Shown here piece by piece: positions 1 through 10,256 of a stretch of 64,000 bases of DNA. Made by a program: the position numbers and the translations under genes. This stretch comes from Vanrija pseudolonga (lineage: Eukaryota > Basidiomycota > Tremellomycetes > Trichosporonales > Trichosporonaceae). The stretch spans positions 2,418,001-2,482,000 of the forward strand of contig NC_085853.1 of NCBI RefSeq assembly GCF_020906515.1, in the 5' to 3' direction. How positions within the stretch are numbered: position 1 is the stretch's first letter; the number at the start of each line of letters is the position of its first letter. A model generated the notes under the pieces. The model did no database searches. It saw nothing but the letters and a program-made list of their open reading frames with translations, and had not been told where the DNA came from.

Positions 1-439
1 GCTGTGCTTCTGGTTAGCGGCCTGGCCACACACCCAGTCGGTGGCTTTGTTGGGAGTAAGGAATATCCGCACTCCCAATAGCCAGTCGCCACGTACGGTT
101 ATCCCAGGCATCAATCATGGAGCCCATGCGTATGGTCGAATCGTTTACATTACTGAGAGCCATGAACAACCCGTATTGCTGCTGTGTGCTGTTCGCAATG
201 GTGAAAATCACCGGCCAGTCTGGAACGAACGGGAATGACCCTTGCAACAGTGTGAGTGCCCGCGCGTCTTGTGACTCACAGTAATCGCCAGCCTTCGGGT
301 AGATGACGGTCAAGTTCGGCGAGTTGAGGACCCCCGGGTACGGTGTACCAGTTGAATTGGAGTGAGTTGGGCTAGTCGAATTGGTTTGAGCCCAGACTGT
401 GGCCGAGAAGAGGGCGAGTATGATCGGCAAGAAACGCAT
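1..439 (-). CDS. Secreted surface-protein paralog of the 15.6-23.1 kb array (partial, runs off the left edge)
   Basis: The start is ATG at 439. The product begins with a signal peptide (MRFLPIILALFSATVWAQ), then a Ser/Thr/Asn-rich linker and YPGVLNSPNLTVIYPKAGDYC, the counterpart of the YPG...GFGFVYPKNGSYC block in the tandem array. A region like array exon 2 follows (DWPVIFTIANSTQQQ). Frame stays open where the array genes have intron 1: GTGAGT is present after the Tyr codon, and an intron of 39 or 60 nt would be in frame, so removal cannot be decided by eye. A GTACGT donor at 91-96 probably opens intron 2, and an acceptor lies at the window edge, so exons 3-4 are outside. It is more diverged than the array members and sits about 15 kb from them. 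Function unknown; surface location is inferred from the family. Confidence 0.7.
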
Positions 440-1286
440 GGTGGGAGCCGCGGTGAACAGGAGGGCGGGAGGGCAGGTTGGGGAGCAAACACAACACCTC
501 GCCCCCGAGCTATTTAGGCAAGACGCGGACGACCGTTGTCATGGTATCTTGCATCTTGTGACCACCAGCAAGACCAGACTACTCGGTGCCTGTTGTGGAC
601 AATATCACATTCTGTGGGGCCTCGGCTGCTGCAACACATGGTGTTGAAAGTTGAAACGCACGCGTGAGCATGGATGCCGTACTGTGGCAGTGCCGTGCCA
701 CCACCTCAGTGCCTTGTTATCGCGACGTTTGATCTATTGTTAGATCGCGTCGTACTCCATACTCGATCTGGCCAAGCTGTATCAAACAAAAACTGGATAC
801 CTTCAAACCCGGCCTTCACTTTCGGTCCAGGTCACCAAGGACCGCAACGCGTCGCACATCACACCACCCGAGAGGTCCCAAGTCTCTCGAATGTGTCAAC
901 AGCGAAACAGTAGTCCGGTGAGGCACATTCAAACACTTTAGGCCCTTGTGGAGCCGAAGGGGCTGCGACAACCTCCACATCCACCACGGAGTGCCTCTCA
1001 GACCCAGTCACGCCCGTTGGCTATTTCCGGACGGCCACGGACTTCTTACCCGACTTGAACTCTCTGCCTCGACGGGCCACCGGTCTCTGGGCCTCTGACA
1101 CGCTGACGCCCGAGGTCATACAGGTGTTTCCGATTGATCGCCATCCGGTCGGCTGGCGTCGCATCGCCCCCCGGCTGAATGACAAGGGGCCACGACGTTG
1201 CGATCCTCCGAAGCCCGATGGCAGCCGTATCCGCTGAGGTCAGCTGAGGGATCGTGCTCGCTACTTGTGCCATTCTGCTACAGCTG

Positions 1287-1364
1287 ACAAACATCTTTCT
1301 TGACGACAGGTCACAAACCTCTTTCTTGGCTACTGCTAACAAACATCTTTCTTGACGACGGGAG
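1287..1364. repeat. Three tandem 26-bp units
   Basis: Units begin at 1287, 1313 and 1339. Units 1 and 3 share the core acaaacatctttcttgacga exactly; the middle unit is degenerate (acaaacctctttcttggc). The repeat lies about 380-450 bp upstream of the gene at 1740. Confidence 0.85.
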
Positions 1365-1657
1365 GGGTTGCTGTGTCGCGCTACGTATTCGCGTCTTGAG
1401 GGACATCGTCCGCGACCGAGGCGCACTGACGAGGTGCGCGCTTCTCCTCCGTCACCTCCAACAGAAGGAACAGCTCTCTCCTTTGTTGGCGTCAATCTGG
1501 AACGTGTAACGGCGTGGACACAAACATGGCTCTTGACGACCAGGGGATCGCGGCATGGCTTCCCGGGCTCACTGACCAGCCGCGGGGATAGGCAAGACCT
1601 TCACCACGACGGGGCCACAGAGGGGGTGACGAGGGAGACGTTATTGTCACAAGAAGG

Positions 1658-1663
1658 TATAAA
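1658..1663 (+). promoter_or_regulatory. TATA box of the secreted-protein gene at 1740
   Basis: TATAAA lies 82 bp before the chosen ATG at 1740 and fits a TATA-driven start of that gene. Confidence 0.5.
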
Positions 1664-1739
1664 TGCAGGTCCACCGTGGAGGCATCTCACTCTCTTCAAG
1701 CCTTCCGTCGCCTCTCCCTGCTCAACATTATCCATTCTC

Positions 1740-2777
1740 ATGCTTTTCTACAAGCTCTTCACCGCCGCCGTTGTGGCCTCTATGGCGATGGGAAACCCCC
1801 TCCCGGTATGTTCACCAACTGCCACATTGCCACCAACATGGCTGACTCGATAGAATCCAAAGGCTCCCAAAGCCGGTCACGACGGCGGAGGAAACAATAA
1901 TGGCCACACCCAGGCTCCTGCCGACAACCAGGGTGGACAGCCTGCTACCAAGACGCATTCTGAGGCAGCCGCCGAATCATCCTCGGATGGCCTCGATCTA
2001 CCCGGAGTTCCAAACATCCCTATCCCAACGAAAAGTCACAAGGCGAGCTCGACAGGGCCTCTCACTGGTCAGCCCAGTTCTACGATGAATTCCACTTGGG
2101 ACAACCCATCGATACCGTCGATTGTCATGATAAACACCTCAGTGTGGTACCATGGCAACAACATGACACTGGGTGGCTTTTGGCCACAGGACACCCCTGG
2201 ACCAGCTGACATGTGGAAAAAGGCGCTCGATGAGTTGTGCGATGACGGAGGATGCGACATCACGCGGACGAGCACGCCAGTCCGGATCAGGGCTCGTGTA
2301 CCGGCTCCCCCTGCAATTTCTGGCAACTTCATTTTGAGGGACCTCGACCTCGCTATCAAGATCGAGCAAATGCAAAGTCCGGGGCAAAAAGGATGGAAAC
2401 CGTACCTTCAAAGTGTGATCGCTGAGTATGCTCGCGAGTGCAGCTATTGGAGCTGGGACGAATACTACGAATACGACCCCGAGGGCCAAGTCAAGGTGGG
2501 ACCGGTCACCCACGAGTCATACGTCTCGGCGAATGACTGGTTTGTCACGACTCCTGCCGGCTGGGAGCTCAAGGTCCTCGCTTATACCCCGCTACCCAAC
2601 GGTGATCTTTTCCCCAATCCTGATGGGTCGATCCAAGCTCGCATCGTCGCCGAGTTTCCTGACGATGGCACCAACCTACTATGCGGGATTCTAGGCGGTG
2701 TCACACCAATTGTGGCGGATTTCGTGCCACCTTTGGGGGGGTTCATCACAAATCTTCTCGGGATCGGTTGCAAGTGA
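1740..2777 (+). CDS. Secreted protein of unknown function, 2 exons
   Basis: Exons 1740-1805 and 1854-2777; the 48-nt intron has a GTATGT donor and TAG acceptor and joins in phase 0, giving 329 residues. The ATG at 1740 opens a signal peptide (MLFYKLFTAAVVASMAMG). Residues about 23-110 are low-complexity Gly/Asn/Gln/Ser/Thr-rich. The C-terminal two thirds look folded: an acidic Cys pair (DELCDDGGCD), many Trp/Tyr (ARECSYWSWDEYYEYDPEG) and a hydrophobic Cys-containing tail ending LLGIGCK. The tail ends in a charged residue and is not a typical GPI signal, so release to the medium or wall is more likely. I do not recognise the family. A shorter start at the internal ATG at 2085 would lose the signal peptide, which is why the spliced model is preferred. 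Confidence 0.7.
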
Positions 2778-3895
2778 CTTGCTCAACTGGCTTGAGCAAC
2801 GGCCAGGCCTCCCTCCATCCAGTACTACATGTACGCTCCATCCAGTACTACATGTACGTAGCACATACCCCGGTTTGTACAGCGTCCCCGTGAGTCTCGC
2901 TGGTCGAGATGCCGAATGAATATGAATCGGGATCGAGCGAACGCCGAGTTTCGTCGATACCACTCTCCGTCAAGGACCCAAATCGTTTCTCGGGATGAAG
3001 GGCGAGGCCGGGACGCAGCGCCGCCAGCCGACAAGCACCAGCCATGTGGCCGAAGGGGGGGAGCAAGGCGCGGGACCGATTCCGCTGCCGCTGCTGCCAT
3101 ATTGTGTTTATGGTTGTTGTTAAGAAAGAAGAGCCGGCGTCACCAACATTGCATTCCGGCTTCGTTCGGCATCATCCACCTTCCCACGCCACCACCACAC
3201 CCAGCAACATACCAAGGCTATATCATCGATGCATTCAGTACATGGTCTCATTATGGTCTACTCGGGCGGGTCAAACACCCAAGTCGCCGAGGCGAGTGTT
3301 CGGAGCCACTGTGTGACACGTCATTCGCACAGCAAGAGTGTATCACTTGAACCTCGAGTTCCGTTGGGTGGGCCCTGTCGCACTAGTAGCGATCGCCTCA
3401 GTCCAACGTTGCTCGAATGACCCAGCCCGCCTCCCCGTTGGAGGTTAGTACCAGGATTGCCTGGATGATTAGCAGGGCGATCCTAGAACTGTGTGAACTA
3501 GCTCATCATGGTGGGCTACTGGCTCCTGAAGCAGGACCCAGGAAAGTTTGAGGGTGCAATGAAGCCGCCACAGTCTATTACCATTGGGTCATTAACCAGG
3601 GGTTGTCGAATACAATGGCTGCGCTTCTGCGTTTCAAGCTAGGAACCCTGGCTTTTAGCATTACCCATTAGAAACCGAGACGCGATAGCTCGGGCCGTTG
3701 ACCAAATGCTGGTGCGATTACCAGCTCGTGCGAGACGCGTCGCATTCAAATGTGCCTGGAGGCTGCATATGTAGTTGTACAAGCTGATCGAGTGATGCGT
3801 TACTTTTGTAGCCGAGATCTAATTCCAGTCTCGAGGAGAGGACTGACGCGAGTGACTTTTGTTTGAATCCATTCGCCGAGCGAGCGCAGAGTAGC
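2778..3895. other. Intergenic region between two convergent genes
   Basis: It lies between the 3' ends of the 1740 gene and the PRMT3-like gene. No coding segment with conserved motifs was seen. It contains a perfect 23-bp direct duplication at 2813-2858. Confidence 0.55.
2813..2858. repeat. Perfect 23-bp tandem duplication
   Basis: Two identical units, 2813-2835 and 2836-2858, each ctccatcc followed by agtactacatgtacg, sit 36 bp after the stop codon of the upstream gene. Confidence 0.9.
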
Positions 3896-5746
3896 CTATC
3901 GCACCTTGAACGCCTGAACCGTAAAGTTGGCCGGCGACTCGGGTCCGTCCGCGACCGCAAAGTGGATCTCGACGTCGAGCTCGCGCGAGTTGTCTGGCGA
4001 CTTGCGGCAGTAGAACCGTCCCTCGATACGCTGGTTGGGTGCGAGCTGCAATGGCTCGCGGAGGAGGAAGGCGACCTGCTTCCAGTGAGTGAACTGGCCG
4101 CGGGGGCCAGTTGTGAACGACACGGCGTTGGCCTCGGCCTGGTTGACGGGCTCGACAGCCTTCTCGTAAAGGTCGGCCGCAAAGTCCTGGATGTGGACCG
4201 GGTGGTCGGGCGCGAACTGGGAGGCCTTGCCGCCCAGAGGCGAGAAGAAGGTGTCGAACCATGTGAGGAACGCGCGCACCGTCGTCGTCTCCTTCTCAGT
4301 CGCCTCAATGGTGAAGCTCGAGTGGAAGTCGAGCGACGCCGGTGTCGCGTCGTGCGTGTTGATGTCGCGGACAATGGCCTCGGACGTGACCACCTCCTCG
4401 CGGTCGACAATCTCAACCAGGCCCTCGTTCCAGTATGGCGTCGTCATGGCTGACATGTCGAAGCCGTACACCTTCTGCCAGAACTCGAAGCGCTCACGCC
4501 AGATACGCTTGCCAGTGATGGCGGCGATAACGAGGCGCGTCTGCGAAGGGGCCATGAGGCCAGTGGGAGCGAGGTAGCGGTCACGAGCGTGGAGGACCGA
4601 GTCAAGCATCGATTCGTAGAGGAGCATGTAGCCCTGGTACGTTAGACAACTGCCAGAGGGGATAACTCACCATCCACTCGCTGACAATGATGTCGACCTT
4701 GTCGACCGGGAGGGTGATGTCCTCGACCTTGCCCTGGATGACACTGGTGGGTAAGCACATAGGCGGCAAATCGTACCCACGTAATGACGCTCTCGAGGCC
4801 GTTGTTACGAATGTTGTCGCGCGTCTTGCTGGCAAGGCCAGACGCCTCGATGGCGTAGACGTGCTTGGCACCAGCACGGGCGGCGAGCACTGAAGTCAGC
4901 TTCTATTCGACATAAACAAATCCTTACTTGAAAGAATACCCGTGCCGGCACCAACGTCCATGACAATGGCACCCTGGAAGACCTTGGGGTTGGAGAGGAT
5001 GAAGCGAGCGTACGAAACCGTACGAGTCGTGTCCTTGAGCATGATCTCGTGGATGTCTGTGGTGTCAACAGCTGCACCAGGCGGGTACTTCAGCTCCTCA
5101 CCATTCTCGGCATACGAGTCAAAGTAGTGGGTGTCGTCGTCGCGCTCCTTGGCCTTCTCCTTGCCCTTGCCCTTGACGTCGACAGTCTCGTCGCCCTCAA
5201 GGTCGCGGGTGACGACATGGCGGAGGGCGGCCACCTCGGCACGCAGCGCCTCGAGCTCCTTGTTGGCGGCGGCGGCAGCGGGCGACTTGGCAGGCTGGGC
5301 GATGGACACCTGGCCCTCCTCGTCGTCGGACCAGTCGTCGTCAAAGTCGAGCTCTGAAGGTCAGCTCAGTCTGACAATACCGACTCACGGAGGAGAGGGT
5401 CGTCCGCGAGGACGGGCACGAGCAGCGCGTCGTCCTTGAGATCGTCGGCAGTGAGCTTGTTGACCTGCTCAACGGTAGCGCCCTTGCGGATGAAGTTGAT
5501 CAGGCGCATGCGGGCGTACAGGTCGAGGCCAAGGCGCTCGCTCGTAGCAGCGAGGTCAAAGCCGGCGGCCTTGGCGGCGGCAAGCGCCTCCTCGGGCGAC
5601 GAGTGGACCTTGTCGCTGAAGAGGTCCTTGGTGCGGCGTGCCTCGCCGAGGGACGACGCCCAGTCGGAGCAGCGGCCGTCGTCGCTGTCCGTGTCAGATC
5701 CCGAGTCGGATGGAGGCGGCGCGTGCGCAGATACTGAGAAGGACAT
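3896..5746 (-). CDS. Protein arginine N-methyltransferase, PRMT3-like, 5 exons
   Basis: Exons (minus) 5389-5746, 4928-5353, 4781-4889, 4671-4743 and 3896-4633 give 567 residues. It is a type I S-adenosylmethionine-dependent protein arginine methyltransferase. Visible motifs: VMDVGAGTGILS (motif I, about residues 247-258), AIEAS, the double-E loop (SEWM followed by GYMLLYESMLDS, the two halves in separate exons) and the THW loop (FTHWKQ, about 505). The N-terminal acidic stretch (SDSGSDTDSDD, DFDDDWSDDE) and the block LDLYARMRLINFIRKG match the PRMT3 N-terminal region, where PRMT3 normally carries a C2H2 zinc finger that binds ribosomal protein S2. Here the usual Cys and His ligands are absent (RRTKDLF where CxFC is expected; no His pair). 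The catalytic assignment is firm; PRMT3 rather than PRMT1 rests on the N-terminus. Confidence 0.9.
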
Positions 5747-6051
5747 GGTGGTGGGTGTTGCGCGATGAAGGCTGCTGGCTGCCTGGATATGGACCAAGAA
5801 AGTGGACACTGATCGCATCGACATCATCGCAGAACTTCAGAAATTCTGCTCCCGCTCAGGGATGACACGTGCGTCACACGCGAGGCTGAGGTGTAAAGTG
5901 GAGGGCTCTTACAAGGGCCATTTCGCCCAGGCGCGTCTGTTCTCGACGCGTCGTTGCTGCCCTGCTGGCTTGGTGCAAAGAAATCAACAACATCTCTCTT
6001 GTTCTTGATCATCCTCTTGCCACTTACTCCATTCAAGACACGGTCAACACA

Positions 6052-7834
6052 ATGCCAATCGCAATCAGTGAAGAGGCGTAAGTAGAGGGCTGCACAGTTT
6101 CCCATATTGTTCAGCTGCTGACTTACCACAGCATGGCCTACGAGTAGGTATCGTAGCTCCTGCGCCTTCCCTGCACCTTTGTCAGCTCACACCTTCCCCC
6201 AGCCCGAGCTCTCCGCAGGTCATGCAGGCGTTCTACCGCCGCCTGTTTCCCTACAAGCCCTTCTTCAAGTGGCTCAACCAAGGCGATGGTGAGGAGGGGT
6301 GGCCACACCTCCTTGCACCGACGCTGACGCCCCAGTCCCGGGGAAGCTCTGGACACACCGCGAGTTTGCCTTCACGATCGAGAACGAGGTCTACATCCGC
6401 TACAACTCGTTCAACACGGCGTACGACTTCCAGAAGGAGGTGCTCCGTCTCACGCCGTCGCGTTTCGAGATTGGCCCGCAGTACAGCGCAAGGGTGGGTG
6501 TAACAAGTCTTTCCTCCTTGATGCCCGCTGACGTCCCAGCCACGCGACCGCAAGACCCTCCCCGCTGGCGCGCTCCAGCCCCAACGCCGCGAGCTCGTCT
6601 TCGATATCGACATGACAGACTACGATGAGATTCGTACCTGCTGCTCGGACAAGGCCATCTGCAAGCGCTGCTGGGGCTTCATCGCCGCCGCCGTCAAGGT
6701 CCTAGACAAGGCATTAAGGGGTGGGTACTGCTAACCGTGGACGAACCTAACCCGCGCAGAAACGTTTGGATTCAAGCACCTCCTCTGGGTGTACTCTGGT
6801 CGACGTGGTATTCATTGCTGGGTGTCTGACAAGCTCGCCCTGGACCTCAACGACGACCAGCGCCGTGCCCTCGTCACCTTCCTCGAGGTGATCAAGGGTG
6901 GCAAGGAGCAGGTCAAGAAGGTCAACGTGCGCGGTGGACGTGACGACGTCGAGTTGCATCCTTCTCTTCAGTGGGTGGCGTGGATAGGGGGGCCAGCTAA
7001 CCCACCAGGGAGGCACTCGAGACGCTCAAGTATGAGTTTGTCAGGATCTGTCTCGACGACCAGGACGTGTTCCGCACCCAGAAGCAGTTTGACACGCTCC
7101 TCCAGCTCCTCCCTGCCGACCGAGGTAGGTGCTGACCTCCTCATCCTAGCTGACCTGCCCAGACTCGACAGACGCTCTCCGCGAGCAGTGGCAATCTGAC
7201 CCCGACCGCTCGAGTGTGCAAAAGTGGGATGATGTCAGGAAGACTGTCCTGCAGCTCAAGAAGAAGGGCAGCACGAGCAGCAACATCATTGCGGTATGTA
7301 GTCGTTGGGCCCGACCACCTCAGCAACTGACACCACTCGCAGAAGAAGTACGAGAAGGCCATGGAGGACATCATTCTCCAGTACACGTACCCCCGTATCG
7401 ATGCCGAGGTGTCGAAGCACCGCAACCATTTGCTCAAGGCGCCGTTCTGTGTGCACCCGGGTACCGGTGAGTCAGCTGGGGGAGGTGAGGGCAGGCAGCT
7501 GACACCCCAGGACGCGTCTGTGTACCCGTCGACCCCGCACGAGCTGAAGAGTTCGACCCGGCCAAGGTTCCTCATGTTGGCGAGCTGCTGGTCGAGCTCG
7601 ACCGTGCTGCCGCGGATGACTCGTCTGCCAAGCTGCCAGAGGGTAGGTGTGGGGGCCGCGGTGGTGTCTAACCTGCGCAGAATACGACCGTACATCTCTC
7701 AAGCCCTACGTTGATATGCTGGAGCGACACGCGCGCGCCATTGTGACCGACGTTCGCGCTTCCCGGCCAGGTGGGTCCGCTTTCGCTGCACGGCTAACCC
7801 ACCAGCTGTCAAGGACGAGAGCATCGACTTCTAA
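6052..7834 (+). CDS. PRI1: DNA primase small (catalytic) subunit, 12 exons
   Basis: Exons 6052-6077, 6132-6143, 6203-6288, 6336-6493, 6540-6720, 6760-6970, 7009-7124, 7163-7293, 7343-7466, 7511-7642, 7681-7770 and 7806-7834 join in frame to 431 residues. The protein makes RNA primers in the DNA polymerase alpha-primase complex. The active-site segment ELVFDIDMTDYDEIR (Asp116 and Asp118 are the metal ligands by family knowledge), the CCSDKAICKRCW zinc-type cluster, LWVYSGRRGIHCWVSD and GRVCVPVDP all match eukaryotic p48/Pri1, and the length is typical. The 12-nt exon 2 encodes only AMAYD with its neighbours; alternatively ATG at 6133 starts the protein and the segment before it is 5' UTR. The 5' end is divergent from the PRMT3-like gene (305 bp gap). 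Confidence 0.93.
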
Positions 7835-7927
7835 GGGCATGGTTACGACTTGTTGTATGCATAGACTGATACTCGCCGTGGTGCAACGGAACTCTATACA
7901 TCTGTTTCTATGGGGTATGGTTCGCGA

Positions 7928-8985
7928 TCAGTGGCCATTGGTACCGTTCGCGCTGCCCTTGCCATTCAACGCTGCCTGCACATCCTCCGACTCGCCGATA
8001 TCGTCCCACCTCTTCCTCTCGAGGTCGTACGCCTCCGTGACGCGGCCGTACGCGATGCCGCCGAGACGGGACACGGGGCGCAAGCGCTCCGTGAGGACGC
8101 GGTACGGGTCCTTCTCGTCGAAGATGAACTCCTTGGCGTGGATGCGCTTCACGGTGCCCAGAAAGACAGTGTTGGACTCGGACCCGTCGGCCTTGCGCAG
8201 CGTGTAGTGATGCAGCAGCTCCGCCTCGACGGAGAACGCGGCCTCGGCGACGTGCGGTGCGGCCACGACCTCGGACGCGCGTGGGGTCAGGCCCGTGAGC
8301 GCAAACTCGTCGACGCTGGGCGGGGCGTCGAGCGCCGCAAGGTTGGCCGCCTCGACCCACGACTCGGAGATGATGCTGACCGAGAAGCCCTTCGTGTCGA
8401 GGATGTTACGCGCGGTGTCTGGAGCGCGGGTCAGCGGGTGTCGGCGAGCTGTACGGCCCACTCACCCTTCAGTCCCTTCTCGCCCGGCGCGACCGACACG
8501 ACGATGGTAGGCGGGTCCGCGCTGACAATGTTGAAGAACGAGAACGGCGCGATCTGGCGCGTGTCAGCTCTGCTGACCTCCGACCGCCCAACGCACATTC
8601 TTCACGCCGTCCTTCGAGACCGTCGACACAAACGCCACGGGCCGCGGGGTAATCGCACCCATGAGCAGCTTGTACAGCTTCGCGCCGCTGTGCTCCTCTG
8701 GCACGAGGGTGCGGAAGGCAGACTCGGGGCGGTACGCGTCGGCATTGGGGAGGGAGTTGAGGCCTCCGCCGGGGCGGAAGTCGGGCAGCGGGGGCTTGGT
8801 GTAGACTACCTCTGCGGCCGCATTGAAGTCGGGGCGGGCAGCCTCGGTGACTGCGGCGGGGGTCAGCGAGGCTCTGGGAGGGAGGGAGGGTGGGAGGCGG
8901 ATCGTAGTGGTTGTGCCACCATGGCGCTGGGTGGAGCCTGCGCCCCGCCCCACACAGACGCACCTTTGAATGGCGGGCGAGACAT
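7928..8985 (-). CDS. Flavin reductase-like domain protein (FMN-binding split barrel), 4 exons
   Basis: Exons (minus) 8964-8985, 8597-8850, 8466-8553 and 7928-8418 give 284 residues. The core resembles the DIM6/NTAB flavin-reductase family: LLMGAITPRPVAFVSTVSKDG, IAPFSFFNIVSADPPTIVVS, then DTARNILDTKGFSVSIISE and VEAANLAALDAPP. The family binds FMN and usually reduces flavin with NAD(P)H; the substrate of this member cannot be told. The 22-nt first exon encodes MSRPPFK, and the start is supported by a TATATA box 66 bp upstream. The last ~15 residues are Gly/Asn-rich. The gene converges on PRI1 with only 93 bp between stop codons, so their 3' ends may overlap. Confidence 0.85.
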
Positions 8986-9050
8986 CCTTTGCGTGGGTTT
9001 ACTTGGTTTCCAGTGGGTGTAGTACCGAGAGGCAGATGTCGACGTCGAGT

Positions 9051-9056
9051 TATATA
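9051..9056 (-). promoter_or_regulatory. TATA box of the flavin reductase-like gene
   Basis: TATATA (read the same on both strands) sits 66 bp upstream of the minus-strand ATG at 8985. Confidence 0.45.
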
Positions 9057-9502
9057 CGCGCGGTGGTCGGGCAAGCAGTAGCCCACGCTGAATCATCGCG
9101 ATGCGGCGACGCGAAGAGAATGATGACTGACGTGATATGGCGGTAGTCCTCCACCGCAGCGTGGCGCGGCGCTGGTGGCCTTTGTCGATGTGGCTTGGTC
9201 CCTCGGATATCTCGATATCGCGGGACTCTGCGCACGTCCTGTACATGCTGCGCGCCCGCTCGCATTCACCGCGCCGCCCGCCGCGCTTATGCATGCTGAC
9301 AAGCACGGCTTCGCCCGCAGCGTCGTCGCCGCGCTGCCGTCCACCCGGCGTCCACTCGGCACGCCGGCGCAGCCAGGCGCAACGGATATCACCGACGCGG
9401 CGGCACGTGACGGGGCCACCAAGTCTCGGCTTCGGCCTCAACAGCTCTGACCAGTATAGGATCCCGACAAGACAGAACAAAACGCGTCCACTGCTGCAGC
9501 CC

Positions 9503-10166
9503 ATGGCGCGCCCGTCTCCCCGCGACATCGGCCTCGCGTTCGAGACGCACGCGCTGCGCTTCCTCAACTCGACACTACATACCAGCCTTGCGCATGTCGG
9601 CGGGGCAGGCGACGGCGGCGTCGACCTGCGCGGGTTCTGGTGGCTCCCGCGCGCGCCGGGCGTCGTCGCGCCGGCGCTGCGCCCGAGCGGCCTGCCATAC
9701 GTGCGCAAGATTGTGCCGCATCGGTTGATCGCGCAGTGCAAGGCTGAGAAACGCGTGCTTGGCCCCCGCGCGGTGCGCGAGCTGGAAGGGGTGATGGCGC
9801 ATCTTTGTGAGTTGAGCCCACTGGCAGAGCTGACGACCAGCACCGACTTTAGAAGCGGGCAAGCGCGCGCCGCCTTCCCTCGCGGTCTTGCTATCCCAGT
9901 CCGGCTTCACGCCCGCCGCGATGGACCACGCGACTCGCACCCCCGCGCCGATGCTGCTGCTGCACTTGCCTGGTGGACGAGTCGGCGACGAGGAAGCCGA
10001 CGTCGAGGTCGCTGGCGCGTGGTGGAACGCGGCGTTCACTGCCGTGCTGGGCCCACTGGGTGTCGAAATACGGCGCGAGGTCGCGCTGCGGAGCGGGGTG
10101 GCTAGCGTTGGGGTGTGGTATGATGGCCGGAGGATGGAGAGGTTCGGGCCTCCACCGGAGCAGTAG
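9503..10166 (+). CDS. Mrr-like PD-(D/E)xK nuclease-fold protein, RRG7-like, 2 exons
   Basis: Exons 9503-9806 and 9841-10166 (34-nt intron, GTGAGT to CCAG) give 209 residues. The block IGLAFETHALRFLN, then GGAGDGGVDLRGFW and LIAQCKAEKRVLGPRAV, carries the Mrr/PD-(D/E)xK arrangement: Asp41 in GGVDLRG and Gln78-x-Lys80 in QCK. This pattern matches the fungal family 'required for respiratory growth 7' (DUF2034), a mitochondrial protein in yeast. No clear mitochondrial presequence follows the chosen ATG; the frame stays open upstream, so a longer N-terminus is possible. Role in mitochondrial DNA or RNA upkeep is inference from the family. The 3' end converges on TGS1 (90 bp). Confidence 0.75.
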
Positions 10167-10256
10167 GGCGCGGACGACGACGGCACGGCACTGTACACTA
10201 CCATAATGCATTTACAAGCTACATCGCTATGCTCGATTGAATGGCCTAGCCCTCGT

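Larger units (their letters stand above)
440..1739. other. Intergenic region with a 26-bp tandem repeat
   Basis: No gene is supported here. The stretch is the shared upstream region of the minus-strand gene at 1-439 and the plus-strand gene at 1740. The only clear structures are a three-unit repeat at 1287-1364 and a TATA box at 1658-1663. A sequence gttgaaacgcacgcg near 650 resembles the CGAAAC element found upstream of the tandem-array genes. Confidence 0.6.

Noticed and set aside
3420-3500. Possible 5S rRNA or tRNA (ggttagtaccaggattgcctggatg)
   Set aside because: Only a short fragment resembles 5S rRNA, with no continuing match or foldable arms; no A/B box pair of a tRNA was found.
7910-9022. 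370-codon plus-strand frame over the flavin reductase-like gene
   Set aside because: It runs through introns and exons of the real minus-strand gene and carries no motif.
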